Made by a program: the position numbers and the translations under genes
The notes under the pieces: model-generated
The model's input: the letters and a program-made list of their open reading frames with translations, nothing else
Told to the model about the DNA's origin: nothing
Databases searched by the model: none
Part shown: piece by piece, positions 7,081-14,485 of the stretch
Layout of the letters: each line of letters starts with the position of its first letter
Position numbering within the stretch: position 1 is the first letter of the stretch
Source: RECO01 sp050485385
GTDB taxonomy: Bacteria > Pseudomonadota > Alphaproteobacteria > Geminicoccales > Geminicoccaceae
NCBI GenBank assembly: GCA_050485385.1
Contig: JBJHBG010000065.1
Span: 1 to 28,048 of the forward strand
DNA length: 28,048 bases
Direction: 5' to 3'

Positions 7081-8532
7081 TCACTGGGCGGCCTGGAGTA
7101 GCCGATCGAGCGCCAACTCCGCCTCCAAGCGGTCGGCCAGCCCGTCCAGCGTGCGCTCGATGGTCAACCCGTAAGCAAGATCGGAGGCTTCGGCACCCCA
7201 GCGCCGCAACAGCCAACGGCGGAAAGGATCGGCCGCGAACAGGCCGTGGAGGTAGGTGCCGACGATGCGGCCGTCCGGGGAGACGGCACCCTCCGGCCGG
7301 CCGGCGACGGCGAAGGCGGGGCGCGCGCGGTCGGGACCCGCGGTGCGGCCGACGTGCATCTCGTAGCCGGTCGCCGTCTCGCCGTCCGGCCAGACGCGGG
7401 CCTCGACCGAAGTCAGCGTCTTGTCGGCGGTGAGCACCGTGTCGACCTGGAGCAGCCCGAGACCGGCGTCGCGGCCGGGCGGTCCCTCGATGCCGTCCGG
7501 GTCGGCGACGGTCCGCCCGAGCATCTGATAGCCGCCGCAGAGCCCGAGCACGCGACCGCCGCGCCGCACGTGGGCCATGAGGTCCACGTCCCAACCCTCG
7601 CGGCGGAAGGCGGCCAGGTCCGCCCGCGTCGCCTTGGAGCCGGGCAGCAGCACGAGGCCCGCGTCGGCCGGCAGCGGGCGGCCCGAAAGGACGATCTCGA
7701 CCGTGACGCCGGGCTCGGCCGCGAGCGGGTCGAGGTCGTCGAAGTTGGCGATGCGAGGGGTGCGCGGCACGACGATCTTGAACGCGCCCTCGGCGCCGCG
7801 GCGATGGTCGAGGCCCATCACGTCCTCCGCGGGCAGGCGCCAGGCGTCGTCGAACCAGGTGACGACGCCCAGATTGGCGAGCCCGGTCAATGTCTCCAGG
7901 ATGGGGTGGGCGGTGTCGAACAGGGACGGGTCGCCGCGAAAGCGATTGACGATGTAGCCTCGAAGCAGCGCCCGCTCGGCGGGCTCCAGCAGGCTCACGG
8001 TGCCGACCAACGCGGCGATGACACCGCCGCGCTCGATGTCGCCGACCAGTACCACCGGCACGTCGGCCGCGAGCGCGAAGCCCATGTTGGCGATGTCGCC
8101 CCGACGCAGGTTGACTTCCGCCGGGCTGCCCGCGCCCTCGACCAGAACCAGGTCGTGGGCGGCTTTCAACCGTGCGAAGCTGTCGAGCACGGCCGGCATC
8201 AGGTCCGGTTTGAGCGCGTGGTAGGCGCGCGCGTCGTAGCGGCCGCGCAGCCGGCCCTGCACCACGACCTGGGCGCCGCGTTCGGTCTCGGGCTTCAAGA
8301 GCACCGGGTTCATGTCGCTGTGCGGCTCGAGGCCGGCGGCCAGCGCCTGCAACGCCTGCGCCCGGCCGATCTCGCCGCCGTCGACGGTGACGGCCGCGTT
8401 GTTGGACATGTTCTGCGGCTTGAACGGCGCGACCCGCAGGCCGCGGCGGCGAAACGCCCGGCAGAGCCCCGCCACCAGCAAGGACTTGCCGACGTTGGAG
8501 CCGGTGCCCTGGAGCATGAGGGCGCGGCTCAA
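7081..8532 (-). CDS. cobQ: Adenosylcobyric acid synthase (CobQ)
   Basis: This is a 483-residue cytoplasmic enzyme that amidates four side chains of adenosylcobyrinic acid a,c-diamide using glutamine and ATP, a late step of the cobalamin pathway. The N-terminal dethiobiotin-synthetase-like ATPase domain shows the P-loop GTGSNVGKS (9-17), KPQNMSNNAAVT and LVLVEGAGSPAE. The C-terminal class I glutamine amidotransferase domain has the nucleophile C332 in LGLCGGYQMLG and H429 in YLHGLF. TTG at 8532 is chosen as the start because it yields MSRALMLQGTGS, the common start of the family. ATG at 8517 would cut this to MLQGTGS. The TTG overlaps the stop of the AraC gene as TTGA, so translation may be coupled. 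Length and residues are normal and the enzyme should be active. No other cobalamin synthesis genes adjoin it. Confidence 0.95.
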   Translation of the reverse strand: MSRALMLQGTGSNVGKSLLVAGLCRAFRRRGLRVAPFKPQNMSNNAAVTVDGGEIGRAQALQALAAGLEPHSDMNPVLLKPETERGAQVVVQGRLRGRYDARAYHALKPDLMPAVLDSFARLKAAHDLVLVEGAGSPAEVNLRRGDIANMGFALAADVPVVLVGDIERGGVIAALVGTVSLLEPAERALLRGYIVNRFRGDPSLFDTAHPILETLTGLANLGVVTWFDDAWRLPAEDVMGLDHRRGAEGAFKIVVPRTPRIANFDDLDPLAAEPGVTVEIVLSGRPLPADAGLVLLPGSKATRADLAAFRREGWDVDLMAHVRRGGRVLGLCGGYQMLGRTVADPDGIEGPPGRDAGLGLLQVDTVLTADKTLTSVEARVWPDGETATGYEMHVGRTAGPDRARPAFAVAGRPEGAVSPDGRIVGTYLHGLFAADPFRRWLLRRWGAEASDLAYGLTIERTLDGLADRLEAELALDRLLQAAQ

Positions 8533-9428
8533 GAGCGGCTGGCCGCTGCGTCGGTGCTGCGACCGCCCGTCAGCCGCACCAGATCGCGCCGCGGCGGGAG
8601 CCGATGCGTCCGGGCGTAGTCGCGGCTGAACTGGGACGGGCTGTCGTAGCCGACGCGGAAGCCCGCCTCGGCGGCGGTGATACCCTCCATCACCATCAGC
8701 CGGCGCGCCTCCTGCAGCCGGATGCGGTTGCGGTACTGCAGCGGCGTCATGGCGGTGACGGCGCGGAAATGCGCGTAGAAGGACGACGGGCTCATGCCGG
8801 CGACGGCGGCGAGCCGGTCGGCTGCACAGGGCGTGGCGTAGTGTTGCCGGATGAAGCGGACCGCGCGGCCGATCTGGTTCAGCCGGCTCTCGCCATGGGC
8901 GATCTGGCGCAGGATGTCGCCCTGTGGGCCGGCCAGCAGCCGATGCAGGATCTCCCGCTCCACCAGCGGGGCCAGCACGGCCGCGTCGTGCGGCGCGTCG
9001 AGCAGTCCGAGGAGCCGCGCCGCCGCGTCGATCAACTGCGGCGTCGTCGGGCCGAGACCGGCGCCTGCGACGTCTGTTCGCCGCGGCCGGTCCGCCAGCA
9101 CGAGCTCCGTCAACACGGCCCGGTCCAACTCCAACCGCAGACAGAGATAGGGTGCATCGGCGCTGGCTTCGACGACGGCGCCCATGACCGGCAGGTCGAC
9201 GCCGACGACGAGATGGTCCGATGCGTCGTAGACATGCACCTCGTCGCCGATCGTCGCCCGCTTGCGCCCCTGGGCGACGATGCAGCACGACGGTTCGTAG
9301 AGGGTGTGGAGCGGTGCGGTGACCGCGGAGGAACGCACCAGTGCGACGCGCGGCAGCGCCGTGGCATGGTTGCCGTCGGACGGTGCGTGGCGGCGGATCA
9401 GCGCGGCGAGCGTCGTGGTCGTCTCCAT
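8529..9428 (-). CDS. AraC-family transcriptional regulator with AraC_N domain
   Basis: This is a 299-residue regulator. Residues 25-170 match the AraC_N type N-terminal domain, recognised by YEPSCCIVAQGRK followed by the GDEVHVYDASDHLVV beta-structure. Residues about 187-285 hold the two helix-turn-helix motifs of AraC proteins (LAAVAGMSPSSFYAHFRAVT and the second helix pair ending in GYDSPSQFSRDYAR). The start ATG at 9428 gives METTTTLAAL. Regulators of this subgroup usually sit beside and control a divergent oxidoreductase gene, as here with the short-chain dehydrogenase at 9604. The inducer is unknown. The stop overlaps the likely cobQ start, so readthrough into cobQ is possible. Confidence 0.92.
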   Translation of the reverse strand: METTTTLAALIRRHAPSDGNHATALPRVALVRSSAVTAPLHTLYEPSCCIVAQGRKRATIGDEVHVYDASDHLVVGVDLPVMGAVVEASADAPYLCLRLELDRAVLTELVLADRPRRTDVAGAGLGPTTPQLIDAAARLLGLLDAPHDAAVLAPLVEREILHRLLAGPQGDILRQIAHGESRLNQIGRAVRFIRQHYATPCAADRLAAVAGMSPSSFYAHFRAVTAMTPLQYRNRIRLQEARRLMVMEGITAAEAGFRVGYDSPSQFSRDYARTHRLPPRRDLVRLTGGRSTDAAASRS

Positions 9429-9603
9429 CGGGCCATGATCGCCGTTCGCCGCCCGGCGCCAAGCCCCTTCCGCCGTCTTTCGGAGGATCGTGCAAGGATG
9501 GCGGAGGTGCCGTCTACCGCACCGCGGCGCGGCCATGCGATCTCCAGGCGAGGACGCCGGGCCTGCCGGCGTTCCTATCCCCGACGACGAGGAGACGAGG
9601 GCC

Positions 9604-10332
9604 ATGGGTATCGAGGACAAGGTGGTGCTGATCACCGGCGCCAGCAGCGGTATCGGTGCCGCCACCGCGCGGCAACTCGGCGCTGCGGGCGCGAGGCTGA
9701 TGCTCGGCGCGCGGCGCACCGATCGCCTCGACGACCTGGCGTCGACGATCTGTGCAGCCGGCGGCACCGTCGCGTATCGCCGGCTGGACGTGACCAGCCG
9801 GGCCGATGCCGCCGCCTTCGCCGAGGCGGCCGTTGCCGAGTTCGGTCGGATCGACGTGATGGTCAACAATGCGGGCGTGATGCCGCTATCGGCCATGTCG
9901 GCGGCGAGGGTCGACGAGTGGGACCGGATGATCGACGTCAACGTCAAGGGCGTGCTCTACGGCATCGCCGCCGTGCTGCCGGTCATGAACCGGCAGGGCG
10001 CGGGGCAGATCGTCAACGTCGCCTCGATCGGCGGCCTCGCGGTCGTGCCGACGGCGGCCGTCTATTGCGCGACGAAGTATGCGGTACGGGCCATCTCGGA
10101 CGGCCTGCGGCAGGAGAGCGACACGATCCGCGTGACCTGCGTCTACCCGGGCGTGGTGGACTCGGAACTGGCCGACGCGATCACCGATCCGGCAGCGGCG
10201 GAAGCGATGGCCGCCTATCGCCGGATCGCATTGAAGCCGGAGGCCATCGCCGCCGCGATCGCCCACGTCATCGCCCAGCCCGTCACCGTCGACACGAGCG
10301 AGATCGTCGTGCGTCCGACGGCAAGCCTTTGA
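9604..10332 (+). CDS. Short-chain dehydrogenase/reductase (classical SDR)
   Basis: This is a 242-residue NAD(P)-dependent oxidoreductase. It shows the Rossmann cofactor motif TGASSGIG (11-18), the structural motif NNAG (88-91) and the catalytic set S141, Y154 and K158, with Y-x-x-x-K in VYCATKYA. The basic pair ARR (36-38) after the second strand suggests a preference for NADP. The start ATG at 9604 follows GAGGAGACGAGGGCC, a clear ribosome site. The substrate is unknown; close family members of this length reduce small aldehydes or ketones. It is divergent from the AraC-type regulator, with a 175-base gap between the starts that should hold the shared control region. Confidence 0.93.
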   Translation: MGIEDKVVLITGASSGIGAATARQLGAAGARLMLGARRTDRLDDLASTICAAGGTVAYRRLDVTSRADAAAFAEAAVAEFGRIDVMVNNAGVMPLSAMSAARVDEWDRMIDVNVKGVLYGIAAVLPVMNRQGAGQIVNVASIGGLAVVPTAAVYCATKYAVRAISDGLRQESDTIRVTCVYPGVVDSELADAITDPAAAEAMAAYRRIALKPEAIAAAIAHVIAQPVTVDTSEIVVRPTASL

Positions 10333-10437
10333 CGCGACGCTGGAGACCGACGGACTCTGGCGCATGGGCGGATTGCGAACGCGACCCTGGGCCGATGCCG
10401 CCTTTCCCCCTAACTGAGCCATCGGGGAGGATGGATC

Positions 10438-11364
10438 ATGGTCGAGACGGCGCGCGTGGCGGCGACGGGGCCGAAGGCTGCGGGGCACGCCCACGAGCAT
10501 CTCGTCATGCTCGCGGTGGTGACCGTGCTTTGGGGCCTGAACTGGCCCGCGTTGAAGGTGGCGGTCGAGGGCTTCGAGCCGTGGGCGATGCGCGCCGCCG
10601 TGCTGGTGGCCGCCAGCCTTACCCTGTTCGCCATCGGCCGCAGCCGCGGCAGCGACCTACGGCTGAAGCGAGCGCACTGGGGGGCCATCCTGGTGCCGGC
10701 GGCGATGGTGGCCGGATGGCACGTCTTCTCCGCCTTCGGCCTGACCCATCTCGGCGGCGGCAGGGCCGCGATCATTGCCTTCACCATGCCGCTCTGGGCG
10801 GCGATCCTCTCGGTGTGGTGGCTGCACGAGCGGGTCGAGCCGCGGCGCATCGCGGCACTGGCCCTGGGCCTTGCCGGCCTCGCGTTCCTGTTGATCGACG
10901 ACCTTGCCCGGTTGCAGGCGGCCCCGGTCGGCGTCGGGCTGATGTTGTGCGCGGCGCTCTGCTGGGCGATCGGCACCGTCGCGACCAAGGCGACCGACTG
11001 GCGCATGTCGGCCATCGTGCTGACCGCGTGGCAGCTCGGGCTCGGCTCGATCCCCGTTGTCCTGGTCGCCTCGCTGCGCGGTGCCCCGACCGGGATCGAG
11101 ACCGCCGACTGGGCGGCGTGGACGGGGCTCGCCTACACCGTCTTCGTGGCCATGGTGTTCTGCTTCTGCGCCCACATCCGGCTGGTGACGCTGTTGCCGG
11201 CGACGGTTGCCGCCATCGGCATCATGGCCATCCCCATCGTCGGCCTGTTGAGTTCGGCCTGGCTTCTGGGCGAGCCTCTGGGCGTGCCCGAACTGGCGGC
11301 CCTTGCCCTCGTGGTGGGCGGTCAGGCCGTTCTCTTCTGGAAGCCGAGGAGCGTCCGCCCATGA
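10438..11364 (+). CDS. EamA/DMT-family membrane transporter
   Basis: This is a 308-residue inner-membrane protein with about ten hydrophobic segments arranged as two EamA repeats, typical of the drug/metabolite exporter superfamily. Visible marks are the N-terminal LWGLNWPALKVAVEGFEPWAMRA segment (only its pattern matters: WGxNW-PxxK near the first membrane span) and the second-repeat motif LLGEPLGVPELAALALVVGG near the end. The start ATG at 10438 has GGGAGGA in front. The exported compound cannot be deduced. Its stop overlaps the start of cutA as ATGA, so the two are an operon. No terminator is obvious between the dehydrogenase and this gene. Confidence 0.9.
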   Translation: MVETARVAATGPKAAGHAHEHLVMLAVVTVLWGLNWPALKVAVEGFEPWAMRAAVLVAASLTLFAIGRSRGSDLRLKRAHWGAILVPAAMVAGWHVFSAFGLTHLGGGRAAIIAFTMPLWAAILSVWWLHERVEPRRIAALALGLAGLAFLLIDDLARLQAAPVGVGLMLCAALCWAIGTVATKATDWRMSAIVLTAWQLGLGSIPVVLVASLRGAPTGIETADWAAWTGLAYTVFVAMVFCFCAHIRLVTLLPATVAAIGIMAIPIVGLLSSAWLLGEPLGVPELAALALVVGGQAVLFWKPRSVRP

Positions 11365-11690
11365 GCCTCCGCATCCTCTACACCACCTTCGCCGACGAGG
11401 CCCAGGCGAAGGGCTTCGCCGACCGCGTCCTGGCGGCGGAACTGGCCGCCTGCGTCAACCTCGTTCCCGGCGTCCGCTCGCTCTATCGCTGGCAGGGCAC
11501 GTTGCAGGACGAGGCCGAGGTGGTCGCGCTGGTGAAGACCCGGCCGGCACTGGTGGAGCCGCTGCTCGCGCTCGCCCGCGCGATCCACCCCTACGACACG
11601 CCGGCGTTGATCGTTCTGGCACCGGAGACGGTCGACGCCGCTTTCGCCGAGTGGGTGGCCGCCGTCACCAGCGCGCCCGCTGCCTCCTGA
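11361..11690 (+). CDS. cutA: CutA1 divalent-cation tolerance protein
   Basis: This is a 109-residue trimeric, PII-like cytoplasmic protein. The family hallmarks are present: YTTFADEAQAKGFADRVLAAELAACVNLVPGV at the N-terminus (key residues are the central AACVN) and the RWQG and HPYDTPALIVL motifs. CutA1 is linked to copper and divalent metal tolerance in E. coli, although its molecular role is unsettled. The start ATG overlaps the exporter's stop (ATGA). The gene ends one base before the stop of the opposite-strand kinase, leaving no intergenic DNA. Confidence 0.93.
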   Translation: MSLRILYTTFADEAQAKGFADRVLAAELAACVNLVPGVRSLYRWQGTLQDEAEVVALVKTRPALVEPLLALARAIHPYDTPALIVLAPETVDAAFAEWVAAVTSAPAAS

Positions 11691-12719
11691 TCAGGCGGCG
11701 AGCGGTGCCGTCGGATCGCTCGCCTGTGCCACGAGCGGCGCCAGCGGCGTTTCGGCGCGCGGACCGTACTGCTGGATGATGCGGCCGGCGGCGAGCGACG
11801 CGAGCCGGCCGGCGGCGCCGAGCCCCAACCCGTGGGTCAGGCCGTGCAACAGGCCGGCGGCATAGAGATCGCCGGCGCCGGTGGTGTCGACGATCTGCTC
11901 GACCGCCGCGGCATCGACGACGTGGACCTCGTCGCCGCCGAGCACCACCGACCCCTTGGCACCGCGGGTGAGGGCCGCGATCTCCACCCGGCCGCGCACC
12001 GCCTGCAATGCCGCGTCGAAGTCGTCGGTCTCGAACAGGCTGCTGATCTCCGCCTCGTTGGCGAACAGGATATCGACGTGGCTGGCGATCAGCTCGCGGA
12101 AGTCGTCACGCCAGCGGTCGACGCAGAAGGGATCGGAAAGGCTGAGCGCCACCTTGCGGCCGTTGGCGTGGGCCAGCTCGGCCGCCTCGAGACACGCCGC
12201 CTTGGCGGCCGGCTTGTCGTAGAGATAGCCTTCCAGGAGCGTGATTGCCGCCCCCTCGATCAATGCCGGCTGGAGGTCCTTCGGCCCCAGCTCGACGCAG
12301 GCGCCGAGATAGGTGGCCATGGTCCGCTGGCCGTCCGGGTGGACGAAGGCGAGGCAGCGCGCCGTAGGCGGGCCGTCGTTGGCCGGCGGGTTGACGAAGC
12401 TGACGCCGACGGCAGCGCAGTCGTGGGCGAAGATGCGGCCGAACTGGTCGTCACGTACGCGGCCGACGAAGCCGGCGCGCCCGCCCATGGCGGCCACCGC
12501 CGCCATCGAGTTGGCGCAGGAGCCGCCCGACATCTCGACCGACGGACCCATCAGCCCGTAAAGCCGATCCGACCGCTCCGCATCCACCAGGGTCATGGCA
12601 CCGACGGCGAGGTCGGCCTCTGCCACTGCGGCCACCGGGGCCGGGCCGATCACGTCGACCACCGCGTTGCCGATACCCACGACGTCCAAGCTCGCGCCCG
12701 CCAAGGCTCGTTCCAACAT
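11691..12719 (-). CDS. PfkB-family kinase, adenosine-kinase-like
   Basis: This is a 342-residue ribokinase-fold kinase. The start ATG at 12719 (MLERALAGAS) follows GAGAGAG. The N-terminal substrate-side motif GGSCANSMAAVAAMGG (65-80) and the C-terminal PfkB signature DTTGAGDLYAAG (278-289), with the catalytic base D284, are both intact. FANEAEIS (219-226) is another family mark. The form GGSxANS plus this length resembles the alphaproteobacterial proteins usually called adenosine kinases, which make AMP from adenosine; another sugar or nucleoside substrate cannot be excluded. The gene stands alone, converging with cutA and divergent from the bactofilin gene. Confidence 0.9.
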   Translation of the reverse strand: MLERALAGASLDVVGIGNAVVDVIGPAPVAAVAEADLAVGAMTLVDAERSDRLYGLMGPSVEMSGGSCANSMAAVAAMGGRAGFVGRVRDDQFGRIFAHDCAAVGVSFVNPPANDGPPTARCLAFVHPDGQRTMATYLGACVELGPKDLQPALIEGAAITLLEGYLYDKPAAKAACLEAAELAHANGRKVALSLSDPFCVDRWRDDFRELIASHVDILFANEAEISSLFETDDFDAALQAVRGRVEIAALTRGAKGSVVLGGDEVHVVDAAAVEQIVDTTGAGDLYAAGLLHGLTHGLGLGAAGRLASLAAGRIIQQYGPRAETPLAPLVAQASDPTAPLAA

Positions 12720-12891
12720 GCCACTCTCTCGAAGTTGCGGATGCGGGCGAGTATAGGGCGGTGACGCGAGGCCGCAACGCAAGCGGACGGACGACGTCCA
12801 CAGGTCAGCCGGCAGGCATCGGTGATTGTCTCGCGGCGCCGCTCGAGGCATGGCTCGCATCGGCATTGGTCGACCCGTCGGCGTGAGGTCG

Positions 12892-12920
12892 TTGGCATTG
12901 TCGCCCAAGTCGATTAAAAC
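12892..12920 (+). promoter_or_regulatory. Candidate sigma-70-type promoter for the bactofilin gene
   Basis: TTGGCA (12892-12897) and TAAAAC (12915-12920) are separated by exactly 17 bases and lie 33 bases before the ATG of the bactofilin gene. The surrounding bases are the most AT-rich in this gap. The remainder of the 233-base gap between the two divergent starts shows no other clear element. Confidence 0.45.
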
Positions 12921-12952
12921 TCGTGACAATCGCCTTTAACGTGGGAGTTCCG

Positions 12953-13534
12953 ATGTTCCGCAGACGCGATCCCGCCGCTCCGGCGGAGTCCGACGTGCAG
13001 CCGACTTTGGCAGGTGGCAAGGTGGAGATCCCGCGTCGCGTGGTGGACGTGCCGGTTGGCCCGTCGGCGTCGAACGGGACCGCTCAGGTCGCCGCACGGC
13101 CGGTCACGGGCGTCGAGCCCACCGCACCCGTCACCCCGGCAGCCCCATCGACGGGGCGGCAGTTGACGGTGGGCGAGGGCATCCGGCTCAAGGGCGAGAT
13201 CAGCGCCTGCGACCGGCTCGTGGTCCAGGGCCACGTCGACGCGACCTTGGAGGTCAGCGATCTTCTGGAGGTGGCGAAGGGTGGCTGCTTCGAGGGCCGA
13301 ACGGAGGTGGAGGCGGCCGAGATCGCCGGCCATTTCCGCGGCGATCTCGTCGTCCGTGGCCGCCTTTTGGTGCGCAGCACCGGGGTGGTCGAGGGGACGA
13401 TCCGCTTCGGCGAGCTCGAGATCGAGCGGGGCGGCCAGCTCAGAGGCAACGTTGCCGCCAACGACAAGGACCAGGAAAGCGGTCCGAAGCTCGCCCCCGT
13501 CATCAGTGCTGCGGGCGGCCAGGGCGACGACTGA
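12953..13534 (+). CDS. Bactofilin family polymer-forming protein
   Basis: This is a 193-residue cytoskeletal protein. Residues 70-168 form the bactofilin (DUF583) right-handed beta-helix, seen as repeated short beta strands with glycine turns: LTVGEGIRLKGEI, LVVQGHVDATL, LLEVAKGGCFEG, AEIAGHFRGDLVV and LEIERGGQLRGNV. The flanks (1-69 and 169-193) are Pro/Ala-rich or polar and probably disordered, as is usual. Bactofilins self-assemble without nucleotide and act in cell shape or as scaffolds for envelope enzymes. ATG 12953 is taken as the start because of GGGAG ahead of it and the typical MFRRR opening. An in-frame GTG at 12923 is an alternative. No peptidase M23 gene sits beside it, unlike many bactofilin loci. 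Confidence 0.93.
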   Translation: MFRRRDPAAPAESDVQPTLAGGKVEIPRRVVDVPVGPSASNGTAQVAARPVTGVEPTAPVTPAAPSTGRQLTVGEGIRLKGEISACDRLVVQGHVDATLEVSDLLEVAKGGCFEGRTEVEAAEIAGHFRGDLVVRGRLLVRSTGVVEGTIRFGELEIERGGQLRGNVAANDKDQESGPKLAPVISAAGGQGDD

Positions 13535-13540
13535 AGCGGG

Positions 13541-14446
13541 TCACTTCGGCGGGTCGTCCGCGGGTTTCTTGCCCTCCAGGATGGCAGGATCGATGCCGGC
13601 CGCCCGCGCGAGATCGACCGTGCCACTGCCGCGCCGCGCCGGTTGCTGTTGCTGCGGATGCGGCGCCCAGGCGGTGGCGAACAGGAGATCGACGGTCACG
13701 TTGATGCGGCCCCGCGCATCGGTATCGTCGCGGGCGTAGCATTCGAACGCGCGGCGCAGCACGTCGCGGCGCAACGGGCAGCGGGACCGCTCGGCGAGCA
13801 GGTTGGCCTCGCCGGCGCGGCGGAGGTCCCGCAGCAGCGCCAACGGATCGGCATAGGTCAGCGTCAACCGGTCGACGTCGACGACCGGCAGGGCGAAGCC
13901 CGCGCGCTGCAAGAGGGCACCGAGATCGCGCACGTCGGTGAAGGGGCTGACCCGCGGGCTGGCGCCGCCCGTGACCTCGGCCTCGGCGCGCATCAGCGCG
14001 CGGCGCAATTCGACCAGCGTGTCGCCGCCGGGAAAACTGACCAGCAGCAGGCCGTCGGGCCGCAGGCACGCGCGGAGCTGAACGAGCAGGCCCGGCAGGT
14101 CGTTGACGTGGTGCAGACTGCCGGCGCTGAGGACCGCATCGAAGCTCTCGGGCGCGAAGGGCAGGGCCTCCAGTTGGCCCGCCACGCGCGGCGGCGGCGC
14201 CATGGAACACAGGCGAGGCGAGGGGTCGAGCGTCACGGTGCGGCAGTGCGCCAGCCGACGGGCGAGCAGGCCGTGGCGCCCACCGAGGTCGAGCACGTCG
14301 ACGAAGCTGCGCTTGATCTCGCCCAGACGACCCAACAGCCGCGAGGCGATCTCGTCCAACAGGAACGCGTCCGCCGCCATCGCTTGGGCGTGGCGGTCGC
14401 GCTGACGCCGCAGTGCCGCGAGGTCGAAGAGGGTCGGAACGCTCAT
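13541..14446 (-). CDS. SAM-dependent methyltransferase, BioC/NDUFAF5-like
   Basis: This is a 301-residue class I methyltransferase. The opening SVPTLFDLAALRRQRDRHA and an 'FLLDEIASRLLGRL' helix before the Rossmann fold are typical of the alphaproteobacterial homologues of NDUFAF5, the complex I assembly factor related to BioC. Motif I is VLDLGGRHGLLA (51-62), motif II ends in LDPS, and motif IV is FDAVLSAGSLHHVNDLP. The C-terminal tail has an unusual glutamine run (PQQQQPAR). ATG 14446 is chosen; a GTG three codons earlier is possible, and neither has a strong ribosome site. The substrate is uncertain. A role in respiratory-complex assembly is inferred from family resemblance only. It converges with the bactofilin gene across six bases. 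Confidence 0.85.
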   Translation of the reverse strand: MSVPTLFDLAALRRQRDRHAQAMAADAFLLDEIASRLLGRLGEIKRSFVDVLDLGGRHGLLARRLAHCRTVTLDPSPRLCSMAPPPRVAGQLEALPFAPESFDAVLSAGSLHHVNDLPGLLVQLRACLRPDGLLLVSFPGGDTLVELRRALMRAEAEVTGGASPRVSPFTDVRDLGALLQRAGFALPVVDVDRLTLTYADPLALLRDLRRAGEANLLAERSRCPLRRDVLRRAFECYARDDTDARGRINVTVDLLFATAWAPHPQQQQPARRGSGTVDLARAAGIDPAILEGKKPADDPPK

Positions 14447-14485
14447 GGCGAGCACATGGGGAGCGCTGCGCCTCCGTCCAGCCGC

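Noticed and set aside
8604..11690. Plus-strand open frame of about 1000 codons
   Set aside because: Only its last 110 codons (cutA) are coding-like. The rest is antisense or out of frame to the AraC, dehydrogenase and exporter genes.
12904..12945. CtrA-type TTAA-N7-TTAA box ahead of the bactofilin gene
   Set aside because: The two TTAA sequences are about 18 bases apart, not seven.
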